Below are positions 12,174 to 20,112 of a stretch of DNA of 64,000 nucleotides, one piece after another; positions within the stretch are counted from its first letter, which is position 1; each line of letters begins with the position of its first letter. The position numbers and the translations under genes are program-made. The stretch comes from Candidatus Latescibacterota bacterium. Its GTDB lineage: Bacteria > Krumholzibacteriota > Krumholzibacteriia > G020349025. The notes under the pieces were generated by a model, which made no database searches, was not told the DNA's origin, and was given only the letters and a program-made list of their open reading frames with translations. The stretch covers positions 3,285,451-3,349,450 of the forward strand of contig CP070763.1 in NCBI GenBank assembly GCA_020349025.1, read 5' to 3'.

Positions 12174-12804
12174 GACAGACCTCCGCATAGCGCCAACCGG
12201 GACCGCGACACTTGTCCTTGAGAACGTGGAGCTCCCAGGCGAAACGGTTGAAGGAGCTGCGCCAGACGACGCCATCGCAGCGCAGCGAGATCAGCGAGCC
12301 GAGCGAGCCTGCGTCACACGGCTTGCGCGTCAAGAAGAGGAGTGTGGCTTGATGCTTCTTCACCAGACCGGAGAAGCGCGCCTGCATCGGCATCGGGACG
12401 TTCGCCCGCGCTCCCAGGTCGAGAACGACGAGGCCAAAGGCACCGGAACGCAGAAGCTCGTCGGCTGCGCGAGCCCCAGCCTGGATTGCAGTAGCTCTGA
12501 TGACCGGCAACGCCTCGAGATCGATGCCGCTGTCCGCCAGATCGGGTGGAAAGAAGGTCGCGTCCCAGGCCGTGACCCACGCCGCGGGCTCGGCGCGTCG
12601 TTGCGCCTCGTAGAGGAGGGCTGCAGCTGCGGAGAGGCTGGGCGTGGTACCCGCGCTCGAGATCTCCACGAGACGACCACGCAGTGTCTGCAGACACCAC
12701 CCGCGCCCGGTGCTCGGCCCCGCGTCGCCGCGTTGAATGGAGCGATGTTGGTTCAGCAACGGCCGGATGTCGAGCGCGGCCGTGCCGAGCGAGAAGTCGT
12801 TCAT
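12151..12804 (-). CDS. imuA: ImuA, RecA-like accessory factor of the mutagenesis cassette
   Basis: The protein is 217 residues, first in the imuA-imuB-dnaE2 order and 130 bases after lexA. It shows the RecA-like core expected of ImuA (AAWVTAWDATFFPPDLADSG, FGLVVLDLGARANVP, ATLLFLTRKP), but the Walker A place reads EISSAGTTPSLSAAAALL and lacks the GK[ST] of an ATP-binding loop. This suggests it may not bind ATP in the usual way. Assignment rests on fold pattern plus position. No clear LexA operator was found in its own upstream region. Confidence 0.88.
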   Translation of the reverse strand: MNDFSLGTAALDIRPLLNQHRSIQRGDAGPSTGRGWCLQTLRGRLVEISSAGTTPSLSAAAALLYEAQRRAEPAAWVTAWDATFFPPDLADSGIDLEALPVIRATAIQAGARAADELLRSGAFGLVVLDLGARANVPMPMQARFSGLVKKHQATLLFLTRKPCDAGSLGSLISLRCDGVVWRSSFNRFAWELHVLKDKCRGPGWRYAEVCHGPDGLC

Positions 12805-12934
12805 GGTGCATTCCGTTCAGATCACGACACCACTCACACCCCCTCCGGGGTTCCGCCCCGGTCCCTTCAGTGGCCGCCGCTCGAGTTCGAAGGTCTCCCG
12901 CTCCAACCCGACGAGCCCTCCCGCAGCCGAGTGC

Positions 12935-13540
12935 TCAATCCAGATGGCGCCGCACCTCGACGACCCTGCCGAGAATGGTGCACTCCCCTCCAGGAACGAT
13001 GCGCGCGAAGTCGGGGTTTTCCGGATGCAGCTCGACGCGTCCTTTGCGGATACGAAGTCGCTTCACCGTGGCTTCCTCCTCCACCAGGGCAACGACGATC
13101 TCTCCCGACTGCGCTGTCGGCTGCGAACGCACGATGACCAGATCTCCAGCCAAGATGCCGGCACCCGTCATGCTGTCCCCTCGAACTCGCAGCGCAAAGA
13201 GCTTGCCGACACGACGCGCCTCGACCGCAACGTAGCCCTGGGGGTCTTCGATCGCAGCCTGAAGACCACCCGCCTGCACCTGCCCCAGGACCGGAACCAT
13301 CCGCGAGCGTGGTGCGCCGGCGCGTACCGGCAACCCATACCCGCGTGCTCTTCCCGGCGCATGCGTCAGGCGCCCATCTGCAACCAGACGCTCGAGGTGT
13401 TCTCGCGCCGTTTGCACGGCTCGAAACCCGAGAGCCCCCTGGACCTCTCGCACGGTCGGAGGGTTCCCGGCCAGAAGGCGCTTGGTGACGTAGCGCAGCA
13501 CTCGTTCCCGGGTCCGCCCGGGTGGCGTCGCCGGCGACAT
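12935..13540 (-). CDS. lexA: LexA-type SOS repressor
   Basis: The protein is 201 residues from ATG 13540. The winged helix at residues about 8-65 (PTVREVQGALGFRAVQTAREHLERL) binds operators. Self-cleavage is expected at Ala90-Gly91 (QVQAGGL) and the Ser/Lys dyad is Ser123 (GDSMTGAGI) and Lys160 (EEATVKRL). After cleavage the cassette behind it is released. The recognition helix sequence differs from E. coli LexA, fitting the different candidate operator seen just upstream. It leads the cassette lexA-imuA-imuB-dnaE2, all on the minus strand. Confidence 0.96.
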   Translation of the reverse strand: MSPATPPGRTRERVLRYVTKRLLAGNPPTVREVQGALGFRAVQTAREHLERLVADGRLTHAPGRARGYGLPVRAGAPRSRMVPVLGQVQAGGLQAAIEDPQGYVAVEARRVGKLFALRVRGDSMTGAGILAGDLVIVRSQPTAQSGEIVVALVEEEATVKRLRIRKGRVELHPENPDFARIVPGGECTILGRVVEVRRHLD

Positions 13541-13551
13541 GCGCGAACCAT

Positions 13552-13569
13552 ACCAGACAAAAGTCTGGT
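13552..13569 (-). promoter_or_regulatory. Candidate LexA operator upstream of lexA
   Basis: A perfect palindrome ACCAGAC-AAAA-GTCTGGT (7-base arms, 4-base spacer) lies 12 bases upstream of the lexA start. Position and symmetry fit autoregulation by LexA. It differs from the E. coli CTGT-N8-ACAG and the Gram-positive GAAC-N4-GTTC boxes. Confidence 0.65.
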
Positions 13570-13659
13570 TTGCAAGCAGAAAGAGACGACACCATGCAGT
13601 GGAAACCCGCTCCAGGCGCGGAAAATCGGCGGCCGCGCCGGATCCGCTTGCTGCGCGCC

Positions 13660-13707
13660 AAAAAAGAAACGACACCGCGGCTGCGCTCTCGAGCGCGGCC
13701 CGGTGTC
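13660..13707 (-). terminator. Rho-independent terminator
   Basis: On the minus strand a long hairpin (outer arms CGACACCG/CGGTGTCG, inner AGCGC/GCGCT with a 4-base loop) is followed by TTTCTTTTTT. It lies 22 bases after the stop of the small membrane protein gene. Confidence 0.85.
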
Positions 13708-13728
13708 GGAGGTGATCCGTGCAGCTCC

Positions 13729-13938
13729 CTAGCCACCAACCAGAGTCGTGATCGCGGGGTAGAGGACATACTTCACGAACGCGGCGGCGAAGACGGCCGA
13801 GGTGACCACCAAGCCTACGAAGGTCCAATCCAGCGCCACACCTCGGCGCTGCGCCGCTCGAGCGGCCCCGCCATCAAGAACTCGGAGGTGGTTTCGTGAT
13901 GGTTCACTTGACGGTGAAGGCTTCCTCAGCGTGCTCAT
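13729..13938 (-). CDS. Small single-pass membrane protein, unknown
   Basis: The protein is 69 residues. The ATG at 13938 is preceded by AGGGGGAG with a 5-base gap, a strong ribosome-binding site. The N-terminal about 40 residues are polar and basic (RAAQRRGVALDW). They are followed by one membrane helix (FVGLVVTSAVFAAAFVKYVL) and a short YPAITTLVGG end. A strong terminator follows directly, so it is a complete one-gene unit and likely real. No family was recognised. Confidence 0.7.
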   Translation of the reverse strand: MSTLRKPSPSSEPSRNHLRVLDGGAARAAQRRGVALDWTFVGLVVTSAVFAAAFVKYVLYPAITTLVGG

Positions 13939-14333
13939 CTCACTCCCCCTGGCTGTGCCGCGTGGCACCACAACGTGACCTCCCTGTCCGCTCTGCCTCG
14001 ACGCAAGCGTCTCAGCGCTTCCATATAACAAAACCCGCGCCCGCACGAGAATGTTCCCGCAGGCGTAAGAGGCTTGCTGTCAAACACCAACGCATGGACT
14101 GCGGAGGCACAGAGGGGGAGTGACAAAAGAGGCGGGCTTCCCCTTGCGGTCACGGCTTGCAGTGTGCGAACGGCGGCTCACTTCGTGTCGTTCGACTGTG
14201 TGGCGGCGTCGACCGGACAGGACTGCCAGCTGACCAACACGATCGCGTACCGCGCGTGTCGTCGCATCATCGGTTCTTCTGGCGGAAGGAAGCGGGGGAC
14301 GGTCGGCCATCCCCCGCCGATCTTTTCGCGGCG
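13939..14333. other. Intergenic region with a strong hairpin
   Basis: No convincing gene was found. A perfect 8-base-pair hairpin (GCGGGGGA/TCCCCCGC) at 14292-14317 lies 16 bases beyond the VOC gene stop. The rest should contain the promoter of the small membrane protein gene, which could not be placed. Confidence 0.4.
14292..14317 (-). terminator. Probable terminator of the VOC gene
   Basis: A perfect 8-base-pair stem GCGGGGGA/TCCCCCGC has a 10-base loop. On the minus strand it is followed by only a weak pyrimidine run (TTCCTTCC), so termination is likely but not certain. Confidence 0.5.
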
Positions 14334-15119
14334 CTACGACTGCAGGGTGATCATCGCGAGATGTGCGCCCGTCGGATCCGTGATGATGGAGAAGCGCCCG
14401 ACGTTCGGGACGTCCATGGGTGGGACGACGACCTGGCCACCGAGCTGCTTCACTTTCTCGGCGGCGGCGCTGCAATCGTCGACCGCGACGTAGGGCATCC
14501 AGTGCGGGGGTGCGTCGCCGTGCTGCGGCCCCATCGCCATCATGCCGGCAACCGACGTGCCGCCCACCTGGAACTCCGTGTAGGGCATCTGCGGGTCGTC
14601 GTCCACCTTCGCCCCCCAGTCGAAGAGGCTGGTGTAGAACGTCTGCGCCGCGGCCGTATCGCGCGTGGCCAGCTCGTTCCAGCAGAAGGCGCCGTGCGTC
14701 GTACCGAGCTGCGCCGAGCCGTGGTGCTCGGCCATCTTGAAGAGTGAGATCGTTGCACCGGCAGGATCCTGCAGCACCGCGAGACGCCCCACGCCCGGCA
14801 CGTCCATTGGATCGGCCAGGATCGTGGCCCCGAGAGATTTGGCTCGCTCGACCGACTCGTCCACGTTCGCGGAGGTCACGTACGTCATCCAGTGTGGTGG
14901 CACGTTCTCGAACTGTGGGCCATGCATCTCGTAGAGCCCGGCAACGTCCTCGTCGCCGACCTTCAGCAGCGTGTAGTGCCCCCCCATTTCGCCTGGCATG
15001 GGGACGTCGACCGCGTTCCAACCAAAGGGCTCGGTGTAGAATCTCTTGGCGGCCGCCGCATCGCGCGTACCACATTCGTACCAACAGAACGTTCCGGGCC
15101 GATGTTGGGGTGTGCCCAT
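14334..15119 (-). CDS. VOC-family (glyoxalase/bleomycin-resistance fold) protein, two domains
   Basis: The protein is 261 residues; ATG 15119 follows GGAGG. It has two tandem VOC domains: GTFCWYECGTRDAAAAKRFY (about 7-26) and GAFCWNELATRDTAAAQTFY (about 140-160). Each has a MPYTEF/HYTLLKVG strand, an NVPPHWMTYV/DAPPHWMPYV block and a closing GVGRLAVLQDPAGA/NVGRFSIITDPTGA. This matches the CFP30B-like group often labelled 27 kDa antigen. The members bind metal or small molecules, and the actual substrate is unknown. It lies 150 bases downstream of the M17 peptidase gene on the same strand. Confidence 0.88.
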   Translation of the reverse strand: MGTPQHRPGTFCWYECGTRDAAAAKRFYTEPFGWNAVDVPMPGEMGGHYTLLKVGDEDVAGLYEMHGPQFENVPPHWMTYVTSANVDESVERAKSLGATILADPMDVPGVGRLAVLQDPAGATISLFKMAEHHGSAQLGTTHGAFCWNELATRDTAAAQTFYTSLFDWGAKVDDDPQMPYTEFQVGGTSVAGMMAMGPQHGDAPPHWMPYVAVDDCSAAAEKVKQLGGQVVVPPMDVPNVGRFSIITDPTGAHLAMITLQS

Positions 15120-15271
15120 GGGTTGCCTCCGGCTGCCGGCTTCCGTGGAAGCCATGGATGGTCGAAGCGTCAGCGGGCGGCGCGCATTTGCGCTCGCCAA
15201 ACCGAGACGCCGGGATTCCTGGAGCGGCTCCCGAGTCTAGCAGCTTCGGAGTGGCAGCGTGGAGCGCCCTC

Positions 15272-16822
15272 TCACGCCAGGAACGCCGCAGCCAACGCCA
15301 CGATCGGAGCACCGGAGGGCTTGCCGTGCTGCCAGTCGGGGCCCTCGACGGCGCTGCCGGCAACGTCGAGGTGCGTGTAGGCGAGCGGCTTGTCGCCGTC
15401 CCGTCCATGCCGTTCCAGACCCGAGGCAATGCAGAGGAACGCCATCGGAAACTGGTGACCACGAGTGGTTTGCGAGCTCGGTGCATTGTTGCACGAGAGC
15501 ACGTCGTCAGCGCGCGTGCGGGGCTTGACGAAATCCCAATCCTCGCGCCGCAGGTGCGAGATTTCGAATGGATCACCCCAGATCTCACCGACGTCGAAGA
15601 GACGTGCGGCAACGCCCGCGTCGCGCGCCGGGCCGTTTTCGATGGCGATGGTGTAGGGCCCCGCGGCCAGGGCCGCGTGGCCCGTGAGCGTGGCCAGCGA
15701 GAACAGTGCGGGATTGATGGCGTCGACCGCCCTCTCACGCAAGTGCGACAGCAGGTCGGCGAGGACGAGACGCCCCTCGGCGTCGGTGTTGCCGATGCGC
15801 ACGCGTGCGCCGGAGTGTGAGCGCAGGATCTCGTCGCTCACGAAGGAATCGGCGCCGATGCTGTTGCGCACGGCGCCGATCTCGGCAACCACGCGCACTC
15901 CCGTGGGAGCGAGCTCGGCGACCGTCTTGAGGAACCCGGCGACCGCGGCACCGCCTCCTTTGTCACGACTCATGCCCGCCATGTGACCGCCCACCTTGAG
16001 ATCGGCGCCACCGGTGTCGTAGACAAGCCCCTTCCCCGCCAACAGCAAGGTGCGCTCGACGCGATCGCCTGCGTACTCGAGTCGAATGACGCGCGGGTGA
16101 TGCCGCTCCACCTGCATCGACGCGCGTCCCACCCCAGCAATGAGGGGGTAGCCCTGACGCAGCTTCTCCTGGTCGCTCACGATCTCGACGCCGACGTTGG
16201 TGCCTGCGAAAGCATCGCGGCAGTACTCCGCCATCCTCTGCGGCGCCATGCGCTCCGGCTCGGTGCCGCAGATGTCGCGCGCCACAGCCCGCCCGGCTTC
16301 GAGCGCACGCAGCCGCCTGGCGACATCGGCGACGTCGGGAACACCCTGGGCAACGAAACCGATGCGGGTGATCGGCTGCACCTCATCCGAGCCGAGCGCC
16401 TCACGTGCCTCGAGTGGCTGCCAAATCGCCGCGAGAGAGCCCAAGAGCGCGACCTCCAGGGCATGCTCGTAGGACGGGTTCTGCGGGATTCCGGCAACGA
16501 TCAGCAAGGGCTCACGTGCGCCCGCCGCGCGCGCGCGTTCGATCCCCTTCCTGCCGGCGTCGGCGAAACGACGCACGTCGTCGTAGTCGCGCGCCAGCGG
16601 TCCCGTCGGCGCCACGATCAGCCGTCCACCGGCGAGAGCCGGTGCGGCGTGCAGCGTGACCTCTTCGTCCACATGCGCATCGATGGCACGAGCCGTCTCG
16701 ATCACCGCACTCACTTCCTGCACCCACTCGAAGGAGCGGGTGGGACCGATTGCGACGACGGCATCCCAACGCGAACCAGTGCGAACTTCCTCCTGCCCTG
16801 CTGCCGAGACCAGAGCGCTCAT
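15272..16822 (-). CDS. M17-family (leucyl) aminopeptidase
   Basis: The protein is 516 residues from ATG 16822 with GGGAGA upstream. The C-terminal catalytic domain has GKGLVYDTGGADLK (metal-binding Lys and Asp), MSRDKGGGAA and the family signature NTDAEGRLVLADLL. All the di-zinc ligands appear present. The enzyme removes N-terminal residues from peptides in the cytoplasm. The N-terminal domain is divergent. It lies 100 bases downstream of the M20 hydrolase gene on the same strand, so it may be co-expressed with the amino acid racemisation genes and feed amino acids or dipeptides to them (inference). Confidence 0.93.
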   Translation of the reverse strand: MSALVSAAGQEEVRTGSRWDAVVAIGPTRSFEWVQEVSAVIETARAIDAHVDEEVTLHAAPALAGGRLIVAPTGPLARDYDDVRRFADAGRKGIERARAAGAREPLLIVAGIPQNPSYEHALEVALLGSLAAIWQPLEAREALGSDEVQPITRIGFVAQGVPDVADVARRLRALEAGRAVARDICGTEPERMAPQRMAEYCRDAFAGTNVGVEIVSDQEKLRQGYPLIAGVGRASMQVERHHPRVIRLEYAGDRVERTLLLAGKGLVYDTGGADLKVGGHMAGMSRDKGGGAAVAGFLKTVAELAPTGVRVVAEIGAVRNSIGADSFVSDEILRSHSGARVRIGNTDAEGRLVLADLLSHLRERAVDAINPALFSLATLTGHAALAAGPYTIAIENGPARDAGVAARLFDVGEIWGDPFEISHLRREDWDFVKPRTRADDVLSCNNAPSSQTTRGHQFPMAFLCIASGLERHGRDGDKPLAYTHLDVAGSAVEGPDWQHGKPSGAPIVALAAAFLA

Positions 16823-16922
16823 TGTGGATCTCCCGTTCCCGAGTCGTGGGTCTGCACCCATGATGACCTGTCTTCGACGCCTGGAGAGTCCGCGACCGCT
16901 TCCGCCGCGTCAACCGCTCGGC

Positions 16923-18122
16923 TCACGGGTGCGCTTGCCCCAGAGCGTCGGAGGCGACACGCGCCGTCTCGGCGAGGATCGCGGCACCGACGAAGATGGC
17001 GGCGTCGGCGGCGTAGAAGCGTGAGGTGTGGGCTGGAGCGGCCTGCGTCGCGGGATCGCGTGCACCGACGCGTAGGAAGCCCCCCGGCATGCGCTCGAGG
17101 TAGAAGCCGAAGTCTTCGGCCGCCATGTTCGGTGCTGCGAGCGTGCGCAGAGCCTCGACGCCGAGCAACCTCTCCACCGCCGCACGGCACCAGCCGATCG
17201 GCTGCGGCTGATTGACGAGCGCGGGCGTGCCCGCTTCCACTTGGACGCGCGCTTCCAGTCCGTAGGCGGACGCCGTGTGCGCGGCGATGGCGCCGATCTG
17301 CTCCTGGATTCGCCGCCGCGTCTCGGCATCGGACGCGCGTAGAGTCCCGCTCAACGAGGCCTCATCCGGAATGACGTTCGGCGCGCTGCCGGCACGCAGC
17401 CTTGCCACAGTGACCACCGCGGCCCGCCCCGGCTCGACGCGGCGCGACACGATCGACTGCAGCGAGGTGACCAGGGCCGCGAGACCGACGACAGGATCCG
17501 CAGCCTCGTGCGGACGCGCGGCGTGCGCGCCACGCCCGCGGAGCTCGATCGTGAACAGGTCGGCCGCCGCCGCGATCGGACCCGTCTCGGCGATCACTTG
17601 CCCCACCGCGAGCGCGCCATCGACGTGCGCGCCGAAGATGGCGCGCGCGTCGTCGAGAGCCCCCGTCTCGAGGACGGCGGGCGCTCCCCGGCCACTCTCT
17701 TCGGCGGGCTGAAGCAGCAGCAGCACGTCACCGCCCGCCGGGTCGTTGCGCAACAGATGTCCGGCGCCGACGACCCAGGTCGCGTGCACGTCGTGGCCAC
17801 ACGCGTGCATCACACCCGGGTTCTGCGACGCGTGCTCCTTGCCGGTCTGCTCCGCAATGGGAAGGGCGTCGATGTCGCCACGAAGCGCGACCACGGGCGC
17901 ACGCGGGTCGCGGCCGGCGATCCGAGCCACGACGCCAGTCCCGGCAACGCGTTCGAGCGCCAGTGGCGCGAGCTCCGCGAGCGCGCGCTCCAGGCGCACT
18001 GCGGTGCGCTCCTCGCGAAAGGAGAGCTCCGGATGCCGGTGCAGATCGTGTCGCAGCTCGAGCAGGGTGTCGCGCAACGCAGCGGGGAAGAGACCCTGGA
18101 GCTTCTCCGGCACTGTTTTCAA
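16923..18122 (-). CDS. M20D-family amidohydrolase (N-acyl-amino acid hydrolase)
   Basis: The protein is 399 residues from a TTG start at 18122, in a TTGA overlap with the stop of the racemase gene and with GAGGAG 6 bases upstream. A GTG at 18113 is an alternative. Metal and active-site blocks are RGDIDALPI, HACGHDVHAT (about 106-115), QPAEESGRGAP and AAEDFGFYLE. The dimerisation domain has GRGAHAARPHEAADP. The family (hippuricase, N-acetyl or N-succinyl amino acid deacylase) cleaves an acyl group from an amino acid. Next to an N-acylamino acid racemase and a GNAT, it would be the last step, releasing the L-amino acid. Confidence 0.92.
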   Translation of the reverse strand: MKTVPEKLQGLFPAALRDTLLELRHDLHRHPELSFREERTAVRLERALAELAPLALERVAGTGVVARIAGRDPRAPVVALRGDIDALPIAEQTGKEHASQNPGVMHACGHDVHATWVVGAGHLLRNDPAGGDVLLLLQPAEESGRGAPAVLETGALDDARAIFGAHVDGALAVGQVIAETGPIAAAADLFTIELRGRGAHAARPHEAADPVVGLAALVTSLQSIVSRRVEPGRAAVVTVARLRAGSAPNVIPDEASLSGTLRASDAETRRRIQEQIGAIAAHTASAYGLEARVQVEAGTPALVNQPQPIGWCRAAVERLLGVEALRTLAAPNMAAEDFGFYLERMPGGFLRVGARDPATQAAPAHTSRFYAADAAIFVGAAILAETARVASDALGQAHP

Positions 18123-19261
18123 CTCCGACTCCTCGGTGCGGTCGCGTCGAGCACCTGCTGTCGCACGCTGAGATCGTCGACGCGATCCAGATCGACGCGC
18201 ACGCCCATTCCTGGCTCGTGCACCGGGACGTCCACGACGCCATTCGCCATTGTCCACTCGGGGTTCACGATGTCGCGCTCCCAGTAGCGGCGACTCGGTG
18301 AGATGTCACCCGGGTGCACGAAGTTCGGCAGCGACGCCAGGGCGACGTTGTGGGCCCGACCGATTCCACTTTCGAGCATGCCACCGCACCAGACGGCCAC
18401 GCCATGCCGCTGGCAGAGATCGTGAATGGCCTGGGCGGCGCCGAAGCCGCCGACACGGCCCGGCTTGATGTTCACGATGCGTGCGCTCTGCAGCTCGATC
18501 GCCTCCTGCGCATGCTCCAGGCACCGGATCGACTCGTCGAGACAAATCGGAGTGCGCAGCTCTGCCTGCAGCGCCGCATGCTGCCGCCGATCGTCCCAGC
18601 CCAGCGGCTGCTCGAGCATCGCCAATCCGAATCGATCCAGGGCTCGCAGCGCCTCGACGTCGTTGCGCCTGTAGGAGGCGTTCGCATCGACGCTCAGCGG
18701 AGCCTCGTCACCCAGCGCCTCGCGTACCGCTGCGACGTAGCGGACGTCCGCACCCGGTTTGATCTTGAGCTTGATTCTGCGGTAGCCCTCAGCGTGGTGC
18801 CGCTGCGCCTTGCGGGCCAGAGTCTCCGGGTCGGACTGGATCCCGATCGAGATGCCGGTCTCGACCTGCGCGCGCGTACCGCCGAGAAGGCGGGAAAGAG
18901 ACACCCCCTGCTGGCGGGCCTCGAGCTCCCACAGGGCCATCTCCAGCGCCGCCTTCGCCATTCGGTGGCCGCGCACAACCGAAGCGAGCAACCGCGACGC
19001 CGGCGCCGGCGCCGCCACGCCGCTGCTCAGGAGATGCGGCACCAACCACTCCTGGAGCGAGAGCCAGGCGATGTCGATCGTTTCGGGGAGGTAGTTGGGG
19101 TGCTCGGGCGCCACGCATTCCGCCCAACCGCTGGCGCCCTCGGCATCGGTGACCTCGACGAGCAGGATGCGCCGCGCTGCTTGCGTTCCGGTGGAGATGG
19201 CGAACGCTTCGACGAGCGGCAGTCGAAGCTCGCGCAGCGTCACCTTGCGAATCGGGAGCAT
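18119..19261 (-). CDS. Enolase-superfamily N-acylamino acid racemase / o-succinylbenzoate synthase
   Basis: The protein is 380 residues with all catalytic residues of the NSAR/OSBS family in register: KLK with Lys166 (RIKLKIKPG), Asp192 (VDANASY), Glu217 (LEQPL), Asp242 (CLDESI) and Lys266 (NIKPGRVGG). VWCGGMLESGIGRAHN and RYWERDI are family hallmarks. The same fold makes o-succinylbenzoate for menaquinone (MenC) or racemises N-succinyl amino acids. No other menaquinone gene is near. It is flanked by a GNAT acyltransferase (4 bases upstream) and an M20 deacylase (overlapping), so the racemase role is more likely. Confidence 0.92.
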   Translation of the reverse strand: MLPIRKVTLRELRLPLVEAFAISTGTQAARRILLVEVTDAEGASGWAECVAPEHPNYLPETIDIAWLSLQEWLVPHLLSSGVAAPAPASRLLASVVRGHRMAKAALEMALWELEARQQGVSLSRLLGGTRAQVETGISIGIQSDPETLARKAQRHHAEGYRRIKLKIKPGADVRYVAAVREALGDEAPLSVDANASYRRNDVEALRALDRFGLAMLEQPLGWDDRRQHAALQAELRTPICLDESIRCLEHAQEAIELQSARIVNIKPGRVGGFGAAQAIHDLCQRHGVAVWCGGMLESGIGRAHNVALASLPNFVHPGDISPSRRYWERDIVNPEWTMANGVVDVPVHEPGMGVRVDLDRVDDLSVRQQVLDATAPRSRS

Positions 19262-19265
19262 CGCT

Positions 19266-20096
19266 TCACCTCGAGGTGCGTTGACGCAGCAGATAGAAGC
19301 AGCGCTGCGTCGCGGCGTCGCGACGGAAGCGCTCCACGACGAATCCCCGCCCCAGGTAGTCGCGAAAGGCCGCGCGCGTCACCTGCCGCCAGCGCGCCGC
19401 GGCTGCGGGGAGGTGCCTCTTGAGATCCTGGATGTCGCGCGGGATCTCCACACGCACGAGGTGCGCCGGCGCGGCGTCGCAGCGCGTGGGAACGATGGCA
19501 CCATCCGCCTCCACGGCGGCGTTGACGATGCTCGCGCTCTCGGCGTCGGGGCTCCACGCAGGAGCTTGCCCCGCGAGGGCCCGGCGAACACGCTCCGAAT
19601 CGAGCTGCCACTGTACGACGAATCGGTCGGTGCCGATGCCTCGATGCAGGATGTTCGCGCCCCCGGCGCCGTAGAGATTGCACTCGTACGCATCCACCTG
19701 GGCGCCGAGTCGGTTGAGATTGAAGTGTGCGTTGCGCGCTTCGAGAGGATCGAACGTCCACGACGCGCGTCGCACGCCCGTACGCAGGAGCGTCTGGCGT
19801 TGGAAAGCCTTCAGTCGCAGCCCGATCTTGCGATCGCGATGCGACTCCCTCACAGCGAGCATGTGGGACCAGTGGCCGATGCGTTGGTCGTGAACCGCGG
19901 GCAGGCCGAAGACGGCACCGACGAGAGCACCCGCGTCGAAGGCGCCCGCGAGCACCGCACCCGACTTCTGCGCCGCCAGGAGCATGCTGGCCGGCACGAC
20001 GTCTCCCGCTCCCCACGTCTGCAGCTGCAGCTCCACGCATGCCTCCAGCTCCTCCCATCCCCGCAGCGAGCGAATCTCCAGCTCTTCCTGCGACAT
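19266..20096 (-). CDS. GNAT-family acyltransferase, probable D-amino acid N-succinyltransferase
   Basis: The protein is 276 residues from ATG 20096. Earlier ATGs reach back to 20147, which would overlap the upstream sulfatase-like gene. The opening ELQLQTWGAGDVVPASMLLAA, then GHWSHMLAVRESHRDRKIGL, is a GNAT acyl-CoA-binding site with R-x-x-x-IG. The next part, ASWTFDPLEARNAHFNLNRL, is characteristic of GNATs beside N-succinylamino acid racemases. In Geobacillus this enzyme succinylates D-amino acids, followed by racemase and L-specific desuccinylase. Gene order and tight spacing match that pathway. Substrate is inferred from context. Confidence 0.82.
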   Translation of the reverse strand: MSQEELEIRSLRGWEELEACVELQLQTWGAGDVVPASMLLAAQKSGAVLAGAFDAGALVGAVFGLPAVHDQRIGHWSHMLAVRESHRDRKIGLRLKAFQRQTLLRTGVRRASWTFDPLEARNAHFNLNRLGAQVDAYECNLYGAGGANILHRGIGTDRFVVQWQLDSERVRRALAGQAPAWSPDAESASIVNAAVEADGAIVPTRCDAAPAHLVRVEIPRDIQDLKRHLPAAAARWRQVTRAAFRDYLGRGFVVERFRRDAATQRCFYLLRQRTSR

Positions 20097-20112
20097 CGTG
20101 GCCACCCGCCAT

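Noticed and set aside
12845..12861. Hairpin CCGGGG/CCCCGG between lexA and imuA as a terminator
   Set aside because: No T-run follows on the minus strand, and a terminator here would cut the cassette. It may only weaken read-through.
18119..19261. MenC for menaquinone synthesis
   Set aside because: It cannot be excluded by sequence alone, but the GNAT and M20 neighbours and lack of men genes favour the racemase role; kept only as an alternative.
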